A DNA stretch of 53,570 bases from Pseudomonadota bacterium (GTDB taxonomy: Bacteria > Pseudomonadota > Gammaproteobacteria > Steroidobacterales > Woeseiaceae): contig JACZSM010000014.1 in assembly GCA_022574185.1 (NCBI GenBank), positions 1 to 53,570 on the forward strand. The letters run 5' to 3'. The notes beneath the pieces are model-generated. The model saw only the letters and a program-made list of their open reading frames with translations. It did not search any database and was not told the origin of the DNA. The position numbers and the translations under genes are program-made. This document shows, in pieces, positions 35,631 through 43,460 of the stretch. The stretch's first letter is position 1; every line of letters starts with the position of its first letter.

Positions 35631-35725
35631 TGTGATAATTTAACATAATACGAAGGGCTTCTTGAACCTCAACTTACTGTTTTAAAAAGAATAATCATTA
35701 TGACACTGCGGAACTTTCGAGATTG

Positions 35726-35752
35726 TTAGCACTCTAACGCCTTGAGTGCTAA
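35726..35752. promoter_or_regulatory. CIRCE operator (HrcA-binding site) upstream of rpoH
   Basis: TTAGCACTC-N9-GAGTGCTAA, a perfect match to the CIRCE consensus in both arms and in spacer length. It ends 27 bases before the rpoH ATG, inside the rpoH leader or promoter. CIRCE is the operator of the heat-shock repressor HrcA, usually found at groESL or dnaK operons. No hrcA gene lies in the window. I could not place -35/-10 boxes with confidence. Confidence 0.93.
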
Positions 35753-35779
35753 AATCGACAATCACAACGGAGGGTTTCA

Positions 35780-36643
35780 ATGACAACAGCGATCGCAGCA
35801 ATGAACCGTGATATTGCGCTGGCCGGACCAGTCGGTAGTATCAATGTCTACATCCATGCCGTCGGCGCCATTGATGTACTGAGCCGGGAGGACGAGCACA
35901 CGCTCGCAACCCGCTTCCACGAGAAAGAGGATCTCGATGCCGCGCGCGATCTGGTCATGGCGCACCTGCGTTTCGTCGTGCATATTGCCAAGGGTTACAC
36001 GGGCTATGGCCTGCCGCTGAGCGACCTGATCCAAGAGGGCAACGTCGGGCTGATGAAGGCGGTCAAGCGATTTGATCCTGACTACGGTGTGCGTCTCGTG
36101 TCATTTGCCGTGCATTGGATCCGCGCTGAAATTCACGAATTCGTTCTCAAAAACTGGCGCATCGTCAAAGTTGCGACAACCAAGGCGCAGCGTAAATTGT
36201 TCTTCAATCTGCGTAAATCCAAAAAGAGTCTTGCCTGGTTATCCCATGCGGAGACAAAAGCGGTCGCGAAAGACCTGGGTGTCACGCCGAAGGAAGTGAC
36301 TGAAATGGAACGACGCCTGAGTGCCCGCGACGCGATCTTCGATCCGGCACCGAGTGCTGACGATGACCACAATTTCACACCGGCAGCGTATCTTCCCAGC
36401 CCTGATGCCGACCCGGCCACGCTCGTCGAAAAGACGGACTGGACCGAAGATGCGACCGGGCGTATGACTGCAGCTATGACGGAACTTGACGATCGTAGTC
36501 GCGATATTCTCGAGAATCGCTGGCTAAGCGAAAACAAGATGACCTTGCATGAGCTGGCCGACAGATACGGCATCTCGGCTGAACGAATTCGTCAGGTTGA
36601 GGCAAACGCAATCAAGAAACTTCGCACAGCGATGGCCGTCTGA
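35780..36643 (+). CDS. rpoH: Heat-shock sigma factor RpoH (sigma-32)
   Basis: A 287-residue sigma factor. Region 2 spans about 50-125 (DLIQEGNVGLMKAVKRFDP), the RpoH box is QRKLFFNLRK (about 131-140) and region 4 (about 230-285) ends in the HTH YGISAERIRQVEANAIKKLR. A strong GGAGGG precedes the ATG. RpoH directs transcription of chaperones and proteases after heat shock; HslUV encoded here is a classic target. The perfect CIRCE operator just upstream suggests HrcA represses this gene, unlike in E. coli. It follows ftsYEX in the conserved order. Confidence 0.96.
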   Translation: MTTAIAAMNRDIALAGPVGSINVYIHAVGAIDVLSREDEHTLATRFHEKEDLDAARDLVMAHLRFVVHIAKGYTGYGLPLSDLIQEGNVGLMKAVKRFDPDYGVRLVSFAVHWIRAEIHEFVLKNWRIVKVATTKAQRKLFFNLRKSKKSLAWLSHAETKAVAKDLGVTPKEVTEMERRLSARDAIFDPAPSADDDHNFTPAAYLPSPDADPATLVEKTDWTEDATGRMTAAMTELDDRSRDILENRWLSENKMTLHELADRYGISAERIRQVEANAIKKLRTAMAV

Positions 36644-36666
36644 ATGACGCCGGGCAGGGCAGGGAG

Positions 36667-37002
36667 CTATTTGTAAGTCTTGCGTCGGTAGCGAATCCAG
36701 CCGCCATCCTCAACATTCATCGGATCGTCGTGGGTCCAGTGCACGAGCCCGCCGAGCTCGTTCCACTCGTACATGCCACGAAAATACAATCGGTCGCCGA
36801 CGCTAACCGGCACTCGATCGGCCAGATCAATGTTATGGGCGATTAGCAGCGATTGACGATTCTTGAGCTTTAGAATGATTCGCTGGTGGCGCAAACCGTC
36901 ATTGTCGTCAGATAGCAGACGCTTGACGAACCCCGAGTCCTCTATCCAGTGTCCTGTATCGCTCTTTTGATAGAAGTCTTTGATAGAAACCCTACCCTGA
37001 AG
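36667..37002 (-). pseudogene. 5'-truncated DUF3465 gene
   Basis: The minus frame is open from 37002 to a stop at 36667 and encodes most of a DUF3465 domain (SGFVKRLLSDDNDG, RHQRIILKL, LLIAHNIDLADRVP, YEWNELGGLVHWTHDDP, GGWIRYRRKTYK). It lacks any ATG or GTG start, and the secretion signal expected for the family is missing. An in-frame TGA at 37003-37005 closes it upstream, where the sequence is already the end of the OmpA-family gene. Only TTG 36894 or CTG 36918 could initiate, both inside the domain. I read it as a remnant that lost its 5' end; its small size makes translation from TTG a possible alternative. Confidence 0.6.
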
Positions 37003-37663
37003 TCACCGGAACCAGCGTAATTTCGACACGGCGATTTACCTGACGGCCCAGGTCCGAGCTGTTACTAGCCATCGGCCGCATCTCCCCCATGCCGACAGTA
37101 ATCAGGCGTTGGTTCGAAATGCCTCGCGACTTGAAGTACTGCGACACAGATGACGCCCGACGCACCGACAATTCCTGATTGTAGGACTGCGAGCCCGTGC
37201 TGTCGGTGTGGCCGGCCACCTCGACGACCGTCTGGTCAAAATTCTTGAGAACCTTGCCTACCGCATTGAGGACGTCAAAAAATGCAGGGTTCAAGTCCGA
37301 GCTGTTCGTGGCAAATGTGACGTTACCGGGCATGTTCAATGTGATGTTATCGCCGATGCGTGTCACGCTGACACCGGACCCTTCAAGCTCGGCTCGCAAC
37401 TCCGCTTCTTGTCGATCCATATAGTAGCCGACAGCTCCACCAGCCAGTGCTCCAAGGCCTGCGCCAATGAGCGCGCGCTGCCGTCGTTCAACCGCATCAT
37501 CGCCCGAAATAAGTCCGGCGACAGCACCGGCTGCTGCGCCAATAAGCGCGCCTTTCGTTGCATTGCTGGTCTGCGATTCGCGAGTATAAGCATCCAGTGT
37601 TTCGCAACCTGACACGGCGACTGCCGCGCAAATGATCGCGACATTTATGATTCTGCTGTCCAT
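36992..37663 (-). CDS. OmpA-family lipoprotein with glycine zipper
   Basis: A 223-residue lipoprotein. The lipobox is VAVSGC near residue 20, followed by a glycine-zipper segment (GALIGAAAGAVAGLISG) and a second one (LIGAGLGALAGGAVGYY). An OmpA-like peptidoglycan-binding domain (about 110-220) carries GNVTFATNSSDLNP, VEVAGHTDSTGS and NRRVEITL. ATG 37663 has AAGGA upstream. Such proteins tether the outer membrane to peptidoglycan (YiaD-like). Its end overlaps the truncated DUF3465 frame. Confidence 0.9.
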   Translation of the reverse strand: MDSRIINVAIICAAVAVSGCETLDAYTRESQTSNATKGALIGAAAGAVAGLISGDDAVERRQRALIGAGLGALAGGAVGYYMDRQEAELRAELEGSGVSVTRIGDNITLNMPGNVTFATNSSDLNPAFFDVLNAVGKVLKNFDQTVVEVAGHTDSTGSQSYNQELSVRRASSVSQYFKSRGISNQRLITVGMGEMRPMASNSSDLGRQVNRRVEITLVPVTSG

Positions 37664-37875
37664 GATCGTTCCTTCAGTAATTCGAACCGGTTCGGTTCGC
37701 CTGCTTGCAGTATGGTCAAGTACATAGTAAGGGCCGACTACCTGAACAGGCACTTAATATCGTGGTTTATATAAAATGCATCGGGCACGATGTGTAAAAC
37801 TGAGCACTGCGTCTCACTTGGACTCATATGGCTGGACAGCGTGTAGAATGGCCAGCCCGGAATTCGAGATTTACC

Positions 37876-38343
37876 ATGACGGAAGTGGACGGCTGGTTAG
37901 CGCGCTACGAGGAAACACACAACGACCTCAGCTACCCGTTTGTATATTGGGCCGCCGTGCCGATCATCGTGCTCGGCACCGTCGGACTTCTGTGGGTACT
38001 ACCGGTGCCGGGCGAGTTCTATGACATATCCCCTTTGTTGAATTGGGGCAGTGCATTTCTGATGGTTGCCGTTGTGTACTACTTCATTATTTCAGTGTCG
38101 CTCGCGATCGGCATGCTGCCATTCGTTATCGGCATCGCGTCATTACAGATATGGCTCGCTCAGTCTGACTATTCGGCGCCTCGCGTCAGCGCCGGCTTGC
38201 TCACGGCCGGAATCATTGGCTTGTGGCTCGGCTACAGGAACCAGCGCAGTATTCGTCCCGTCTTACAGGATTTGCAAATGATGATCATCGGACCGCTCTG
38301 GCTGTTATCGGTTCTGTATCGACGTGTTGGCATACCTCTCTAG
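37876..38343 (+). CDS. Probable DUF962/Mpo1-like membrane protein
   Basis: A 155-residue protein with about four hydrophobic segments. The start WLARYEETHNDLSYPFVYWA and the following VPIIVLG resemble the opening of DUF962/Mpo1-like proteins, and the C-terminal GPLWLLSVLYRR fits too. However, the second conserved His of the family (expected before the 'P' of the first helix) is Tyr/Trp here and the usual Q..GH motif reads NQRSI. Mpo1 of yeast is an Fe-dependent 2-hydroxy fatty acid dioxygenase; loss of these His would argue against that activity. ATG 37876 is preferred over a longer start. Confidence 0.55.
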   Translation: MTEVDGWLARYEETHNDLSYPFVYWAAVPIIVLGTVGLLWVLPVPGEFYDISPLLNWGSAFLMVAVVYYFIISVSLAIGMLPFVIGIASLQIWLAQSDYSAPRVSAGLLTAGIIGLWLGYRNQRSIRPVLQDLQMMIIGPLWLLSVLYRRVGIPL

Positions 38344-38374
38344 CCGGCAGATATCCGCGTACAAGGAAAACATC

Positions 38375-39553
38375 GTGACCGCAAGCACATCCAATCTCAA
38401 TCCCCTTGATCTCTTTGACGTTCGCTCTGAGCTCAGTGAAGAAGAGCGCATGGTTCAAGACTCGGTTGCTCGTTTCGTCGATGAGCAGGCGATACCCGTC
38501 ATGCGCGAGGCCTTCGAGCAGCATCGATTTCCTGATGAGCTGATATCGGGAGTTGCCGAACTTGGGTTGCTCGGTTGTTCGATAGACGGATATGACTGCG
38601 CAGGTCTCAACAGCATTTGTTATGGCCTTATCTGTCAGGAACTCGAGCGCGGCGACAGCGGTCTGCGGAGTTTCGTGTCGGTGCAAAGCAGCCTCGTCAT
38701 GTATCCAATTCACGAGTACGGATCGGAAGAACAAAAACAACGCTGGTTGCCGGCTATGGCAAAAGGCGAAGCTATCGGCTGTTTCGGCCTCACCGAGACG
38801 CAAGGTGGATCCGACCCGAGCAACATGAAAACACATGCAACACGCGACGGCAGCGATTGGCTGATTAACGGCTCGAAGATGTGGATCACCAACGGCAGCA
38901 TCGCGGATATCGCCCTCGTCTGGGCGATGACCGATGATGGTCTCAAGGGTTTCATCGTTGAGAAGGACATGCCTGGCTTTACTGCAAAAGAGATTGAGAA
39001 CAAGTTCTCGCTACGGGCGTCGATAACCTCCGCACTGTTCTTCGACAACGTACGGGTGCCTGAAGCCAACGTCCTGCCCGGCGTAAGCAGTCTCAAGGGT
39101 CCTTTGAGCTGCCTGACACAGGCTCGTTACGGAATATCCTGGGGCGTCATAGGCGCAGCACAGGCTTGCCTCGACGAAGTTATTCGGTACACGGGCGACC
39201 GCGTGCTGTTTGACCGCCCACTCTCGCATACGCAGGCCATTCAGATTCGTCTCGCGGACATGAGTCGACGCATAACGACTGCGCAACTGCTGTCATTGCA
39301 ACTCGGCCGATTGAAAGATCGAGGTACGCTCAGCCCCACGCAGGTGTCTCTCGCGAAATGGAACAACTGCCGCGCGGCACTCGATATCGCCAGGGACGCT
39401 CGTGACATTCTCGGTGCCAGCGGCATAAGTGCTGAGTACGTGCCCATTCGGCATATGCTCAATCTTGAGAGTGTCATCACCTACGAAGGCACCGAGACCG
39501 TACATCAACTCATCATCGGCAAGGCGCTCACTGGCATCAACGCATTTGGATGA
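38375..39553 (+). CDS. gcdH: Acyl-CoA dehydrogenase, glutaryl-CoA dehydrogenase type
   Basis: A 392-residue flavoenzyme. Signatures include VQSSLVMYPIHEYGSEEQ, CFGLTETQGGSDPSNMKT (18 residues), the FAD region WITNGSIADIALVWA and the catalytic Glu in TYEGTETVHQLIIGKALTG. The match to glutaryl-CoA dehydrogenase (oxidative decarboxylation to crotonyl-CoA, in lysine and tryptophan breakdown) is strong in the N-terminal SEEERMVQDSVARF and GCSIDGYDCAGL. The start GTG 38375 has AAGGAA upstream and avoids overlap with the preceding gene. The next gene overlaps its stop. Confidence 0.9.
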   Translation: MTASTSNLNPLDLFDVRSELSEEERMVQDSVARFVDEQAIPVMREAFEQHRFPDELISGVAELGLLGCSIDGYDCAGLNSICYGLICQELERGDSGLRSFVSVQSSLVMYPIHEYGSEEQKQRWLPAMAKGEAIGCFGLTETQGGSDPSNMKTHATRDGSDWLINGSKMWITNGSIADIALVWAMTDDGLKGFIVEKDMPGFTAKEIENKFSLRASITSALFFDNVRVPEANVLPGVSSLKGPLSCLTQARYGISWGVIGAAQACLDEVIRYTGDRVLFDRPLSHTQAIQIRLADMSRRITTAQLLSLQLGRLKDRGTLSPTQVSLAKWNNCRAALDIARDARDILGASGISAEYVPIRHMLNLESVITYEGTETVHQLIIGKALTGINAFG

Positions 39554-40880
39554 TCCGCGCCTGACCGAAGAGCGCCTGCCGGGGAATCGTGACGTCTGGC
39601 GCATCGCGGCGCCGTTGATTTTATCCAATGTTTCCGTGCCGCTGCTCGGCATGGTCGATACGGGCGTAACCGGACACCTTGAGAACCCCATATACCTCGG
39701 TGCCGTTGCGATCGGCAGCATCATCTTCGGCTTTCTCTACACGGGAATGAATTTCCTGCGCATGGGCACGACCGGCATCGCCGCCCAGTGTTTCGGCGCG
39801 AACGATAATGACGGCTTGCGCGTGGTGCTCGGACAGGCACTCATTGTTGCGCTCCTGATCGGTCTGTGTTTGATCAGCTTACAAACCGCGATCGGTACAT
39901 TGGCAATGCAGTTGATCGGCGCTGAGTCCGATGTCGAGTCGTTTGCCTTGCAGTACTTTTCGATACGCGTATGGAGCGCGCCGGGTACGCTCGGCAATTT
40001 TGTGATAATCGGATGGTTTATCGGATTGCAGAATGCACGAGTTCCGTTGCTGCTTTTTTTGACAATTAACATTACAAATATTGTGCTCGACTTGTTATTC
40101 GTGCTCGTCTTTGGCATGAAGGTCGACGGCGTGGCTCTGGCCTCGGTTATCGCAGAATACACGGGCCTACTTGTTGGACTCGGCTTTGCCGCACATGCAT
40201 TGCGCAACCGCGCTGGTCACTGGCCATTCGCTCAGCTATTCAACGTGCGCGCCTATGCGGCATTTTTCTCCATCAATGCCCACTTGTTCATTCGCACGAT
40301 GGCGCTGGTATTCACGTTTGCTTTCGTCACGGCACAGGGAGCAAGATTTGGCGGCGTGGTGCTCGCCGCGAACGCCATCCTGATGAACCTGCAAAACCTG
40401 ACGGCCTTTGCGCTCGACGGCATTGCTCACGCTGCGGAGGCACTCGTTGGCAAGGCCGTCGGGGAAGGTCGCCGTGATGCGTTGCAGCAATCGGTTCAAC
40501 TGACATTGAAGTGGTCGTTGCTTTTCGCTGCAGGTTTCTGTGCGGCCTATGTTGTCGTCGGCCCTTTGTTAATTAGAACGTTGACCGACATACCGGAAGT
40601 TCGTGAAACCGCGATGCGCTACCTGCCATGGCTCATCATATTGCCATTGATATCAGTCTGGTCGTTCCTCTACGACGGCGTCTATGTGGGTGCAACACGC
40701 GCGAGAATGATGCGTGACATCATGCTGATGTCGACGCTCGTCATCTTTTTGCCGGCCTGGTACTTGTTGCAGGGGCTGGGCAACCACGGTCTCTGGCTCG
40801 CCTTCACACTGTTCATGGCGAGTCGAGGCATCGGCATGCACCTCGGTTACCGCTATAAATTACTGCCGTCCATACAATAG
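39546..40880 (+). CDS. dinF: MATE-family efflux transporter, DinF type
   Basis: A 444-residue protein with 12 hydrophobic helices. The first, WRIAAPLILSNVSVPLLGMVDTGVTGHL paraphrased by its SNVSVPLLGMVDT core, is characteristic of DinF-like MATE pumps. The start TTG 39546 overlaps the gcdH stop by eight bases; the next in-frame ATG lies inside helix 1, so TTG is more likely and initiation may depend on coupling to gcdH. DinF-type exporters use Na+ or H+ to expel organic cations or oxidised compounds. A hairpin terminator is at 41015-41036. Confidence 0.87.
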   Translation: MDDPRLTEERLPGNRDVWRIAAPLILSNVSVPLLGMVDTGVTGHLENPIYLGAVAIGSIIFGFLYTGMNFLRMGTTGIAAQCFGANDNDGLRVVLGQALIVALLIGLCLISLQTAIGTLAMQLIGAESDVESFALQYFSIRVWSAPGTLGNFVIIGWFIGLQNARVPLLLFLTINITNIVLDLLFVLVFGMKVDGVALASVIAEYTGLLVGLGFAAHALRNRAGHWPFAQLFNVRAYAAFFSINAHLFIRTMALVFTFAFVTAQGARFGGVVLAANAILMNLQNLTAFALDGIAHAAEALVGKAVGEGRRDALQQSVQLTLKWSLLFAAGFCAAYVVVGPLLIRTLTDIPEVRETAMRYLPWLIILPLISVWSFLYDGVYVGATRARMMRDIMLMSTLVIFLPAWYLLQGLGNHGLWLAFTLFMASRGIGMHLGYRYKLLPSIQ

Positions 40881-41014
40881 ACATAAACCGATCACCGCTG
40901 TCGCAAAATCGATCATCATGTGAACTGGGTCACACTTCTTTCTCAACTGAATTTCGCGAGTCGCTACTTGTGACTGAAATCCCGTCACCGAGTTTGCTTC
41001 AAGCGCATTTTGTA

Positions 41015-41036
41015 TGTCGCTGCCAGCGACATTTTT
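41015..41036 (+). terminator. Hairpin terminator between dinF and a small membrane gene
   Basis: TGTCGCT (41015-41021) pairs perfectly with AGCGACA (41025-41031) around a GCC loop, followed by five T. It fits a rho-independent terminator for the gcdH-dinF transcript. It lies only 17 bases before the ATG at 41053, so it could also control that gene. Confidence 0.7.
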
Positions 41037-41052
41037 CCATGAGGCAAAAACC

Positions 41053-41334
41053 ATGTGGCTACCCACACCTATTTACGAACGAATTCCACAGTTCTGGCTC
41101 CTCCTCGGACTTCTCTTTATGTCCTCGGGGGCCTACATAGGCTTTGATTACAGCGTATCTTTCCTGTATTTCGGCGTCGGCCTTTTCAGCTGCGTGTGGA
41201 GTCTATACGTCTACGTACTGCGCTTGCGCAATCCGCAGAACTCGCAGCCTGAGCCAGGCCCGCAAGACGAGCAATCAGAACAGACTGCGCCTGACGTTCA
41301 TCAATCGACTGAGCAAACAAGCCCGGGATCGTAA
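41053..41334 (+). CDS. Small two-TM membrane protein of unknown function
   Basis: A 93-residue protein with two hydrophobic stretches (about 14-32 and 36-58) followed by an acidic, Gln/Pro-rich tail (about 62-93). GAGG lies about nine bases before ATG 41053. I recognise no family. Because the dinF terminator directly precedes it, it needs its own promoter or read-through; none is convincing in 40881-41014, though inverted repeats GTGAC/GTCAC (40970-40988) occur there. Confidence 0.62.
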   Translation: MWLPTPIYERIPQFWLLLGLLFMSSGAYIGFDYSVSFLYFGVGLFSCVWSLYVYVLRLRNPQNSQPEPGPQDEQSEQTAPDVHQSTEQTSPGS

Positions 41335-41407
41335 CGTTTTTACGGCGTCTTCAACCCACGTGCCCTGGCCTGGCTTGTAGCTCCCGACGCAGGCGCACCT
41401 CACGAAT

Positions 41408-42772
41408 CTAGTTGCTGGTGAAAGCCAATGATTGGCATTGCTCGCGAACTGTCTTCCTTGCCCAGTTGTAAGCCACGACGCCCGTAATGATATTGGCCGC
41501 AGCATAGGCCGTGAAAACACCGGCCATACCAAACCAGTTTCTCCCGATAAACGCTAACGGCACATACAAGACGATTGTTCGCAACAGGCTCACGGCAACA
41601 CCGGGCATGGGCTTACCCAGACCGTTAAACGATGCGTTCATCACCATGACCATACCGTAAGTACCATAGCCAATTGGCGCGATCCAAAGAAATAATTTCG
41701 TGACGCTGATGACGTCGGCATTGTCGCTAAACAGCGTCGACAAGAAGTCGGCTGATAGCGCGAGCAAACCGGCTATCAACAAGCCGCTGCCAAGACAAAA
41801 CACCGCGCACAGCCGCAACGCCTGCAAAATGCGCGCTTCCTTGCCGGCGGACAGGTTCTGCCCGACAAATGGCCCGATGATCGCTGACAGAGCATAGTAG
41901 AGGACGAGCATCAGTGATTCAATGCGACTGGCAACGCCGAAACCTGCCACGGCATTTACGCCATAACCCGCAATCATCGCCGTAATAATCGCTGTCGCAA
42001 TCGGCACGATCGCGTTGGTCGCGGCTGCTGGTATTCCAACATGCAAGATGTCGGCCCACGACTTTTTGAGCTCGGCAGGATGCGGTCGATTGAGGCTGAC
42101 CATATTGAACCTGCGGCGTAGAAAATACAGCGAGCCGACCAAAATGGCGGCGCGGGCAATCAACGCCGCCATCGCTGCACCATTGAGCCCCATCGCCGGT
42201 ATCGGCCCAACGCCGAATATTAGAATCGGGTCCAGCGCAATGTTGAGAAGAGATCCGACGATCATCAGTTTACTGGGTAGCCGAGTGTCCCCGGTCGCAC
42301 GCATGCTCGCCAAACCCACCATGCCGACGACAATAAAAGGAACTCCCGAATACAAAATGATCATGAAGCCGCGAATCAAAGGAATCAGGTCTTCAGGCGC
42401 ACCGAGAATTCGGAACAATGGGTCAATAGTTAACACACCGACAATGGCAACGGCGGCCGTAACCAGGAATGACAACAACAGGCTGTCCGTCGCCAGACGG
42501 CGTGCGCGACGATGATCCCCGGCGCCGATCGCGCGCGCGACAACTGACGATGTGCCCGCACTCATGCCGATTGCAACGCTCGTGACAATCATCAGGATAG
42601 GGTATGCAAAAGCATGCGCGGCCAACGCGTGATCACCGACGCGGCCCAGGAACCACGCGTCAATGAACGCCTGCCCCATCATTGTTGCAATGCCGAACAG
42701 CACCGGTACCGTCATACTGACAAGGTGACCGCTCACCGAGCCCTCGGTGAGATTGACTGTCTGTGATTCCAT
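41408..42772 (-). CDS. MATE-family efflux transporter
   Basis: A 454-residue multidrug/toxin extrusion protein with 12 hydrophobic helices. TM1 begins LVSMTVPVLFGIATMMGQAFIDA, given only by its core PVLFGIATMMGQA, and the domain-2 repeat carries SRIESLMLVLYYALSAIIGPF. ATG 42772 gives the typical start; a longer in-frame reading is possible. It belongs to a different MATE branch from the DinF protein encoded at 39546. It lies downstream of the minus-strand sortase genes with a 106-bp gap. Substrate is unknown. Confidence 0.88.
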   Translation of the reverse strand: MESQTVNLTEGSVSGHLVSMTVPVLFGIATMMGQAFIDAWFLGRVGDHALAAHAFAYPILMIVTSVAIGMSAGTSSVVARAIGAGDHRRARRLATDSLLLSFLVTAAVAIVGVLTIDPLFRILGAPEDLIPLIRGFMIILYSGVPFIVVGMVGLASMRATGDTRLPSKLMIVGSLLNIALDPILIFGVGPIPAMGLNGAAMAALIARAAILVGSLYFLRRRFNMVSLNRPHPAELKKSWADILHVGIPAAATNAIVPIATAIITAMIAGYGVNAVAGFGVASRIESLMLVLYYALSAIIGPFVGQNLSAGKEARILQALRLCAVFCLGSGLLIAGLLALSADFLSTLFSDNADVISVTKLFLWIAPIGYGTYGMVMVMNASFNGLGKPMPGVAVSLLRTIVLYVPLAFIGRNWFGMAGVFTAYAAANIITGVVAYNWARKTVREQCQSLAFTSN

Positions 42773-42878
42773 GACGACTCGGAGATGGCAACTGCGCCGG
42801 TCGCGCGGTTCAGTCAACTATGACGCAGGCGATGCGATGGCGCAAACCGGGGCAAATGCAAATGAGAAATCAAATAAC

Positions 42879-43460
42879 CTAGAACAACATCTTCGCCGTC
42901 ACGACAAAACGTAATGATCCGCCAATGTCACTCCCGTCGAACGGGTAGCACGTTACCAGGCTCAGCATTGGTACTTCTGTATCCAGCAGCAAGCTGCCGC
43001 GACGTGAGTCAACAACGTCGATGCCGATTACCTTGTAGAGATGTTTGCGTCCGCCAGCCGTCTCAATGAACAGCGACTCACCTACCTCGATGTTCGCCAA
43101 GAAACTGAAATGCGTGTCCCTGTGCCCGGCAATAACGCTGTTGCCTATCTCGCCGGGCAAGACGCTCACACTCAGGTGACCCGGGCCGAAAGCCAGGGTG
43201 CGACCTGATCCTCCCGCAAGCACGATCAGGTCTACATCACCCGACTTCGCCGTGAGGCGTGCAACTGGCCAGGTGTCCGCCCATGGCCAGGGAACCGGAC
43301 GGTCACTGCCACGGGTCGCCTGAATCCACGCGCGCTGCATGAGTTCCTGTGCAAGCCACGCCTTTGCCGGAATGTACGCCCCCTGGCCAAGTTGCCAGAA
43401 TCCAAAACACAGCAGACAAGCCACAATGCAGCCCCGTGCCGAATTAATGCGCAGGACCAC
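42879..43460 (-). CDS. Class GN sortase (marine proteobacterial type)
   Basis: A 193-residue sortase with an N-terminal transmembrane helix (about 10-27). The catalytic triad is visible: His113 (GNSVIAGHRDTHF), Cys171 (LSLVTCYPFD) and Arg184 (GSLRFVVTA). The start GTG 43460 has AAGGAGGG six bases upstream and lies inside the end of the target gene (17-base overlap). Such sortases are rare in Gram-negative bacteria and act on one dedicated substrate; here this is the adjacent VIT/VWA protein. Attachment site and nucleophile are unknown. Confidence 0.92.
   Translation of the reverse strand: MVLRINSARGCIVACLLCFGFWQLGQGAYIPAKAWLAQELMQRAWIQATRGSDRPVPWPWADTWPVARLTAKSGDVDLIVLAGGSGRTLAFGPGHLSVSVLPGEIGNSVIAGHRDTHFSFLANIEVGESLFIETAGGRKHLYKVIGIDVVDSRRGSLLLDTEVPMLSLVTCYPFDGSDIGGSLRFVVTAKMLF

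Noticed and set aside
39429-39545. ATG 39429 as the dinF start
   Set aside because: It would overlap gcdH by 125 bases and add a hydrophilic N-terminus not seen in MATE proteins; TTG 39546 fits the first helix.
41376-41404. Possible further REP copy (GTAGCTCCCGACGCAGG)
   Set aside because: It starts with GTAG, but the stem is imperfect and the similarity to the three good copies is too low.
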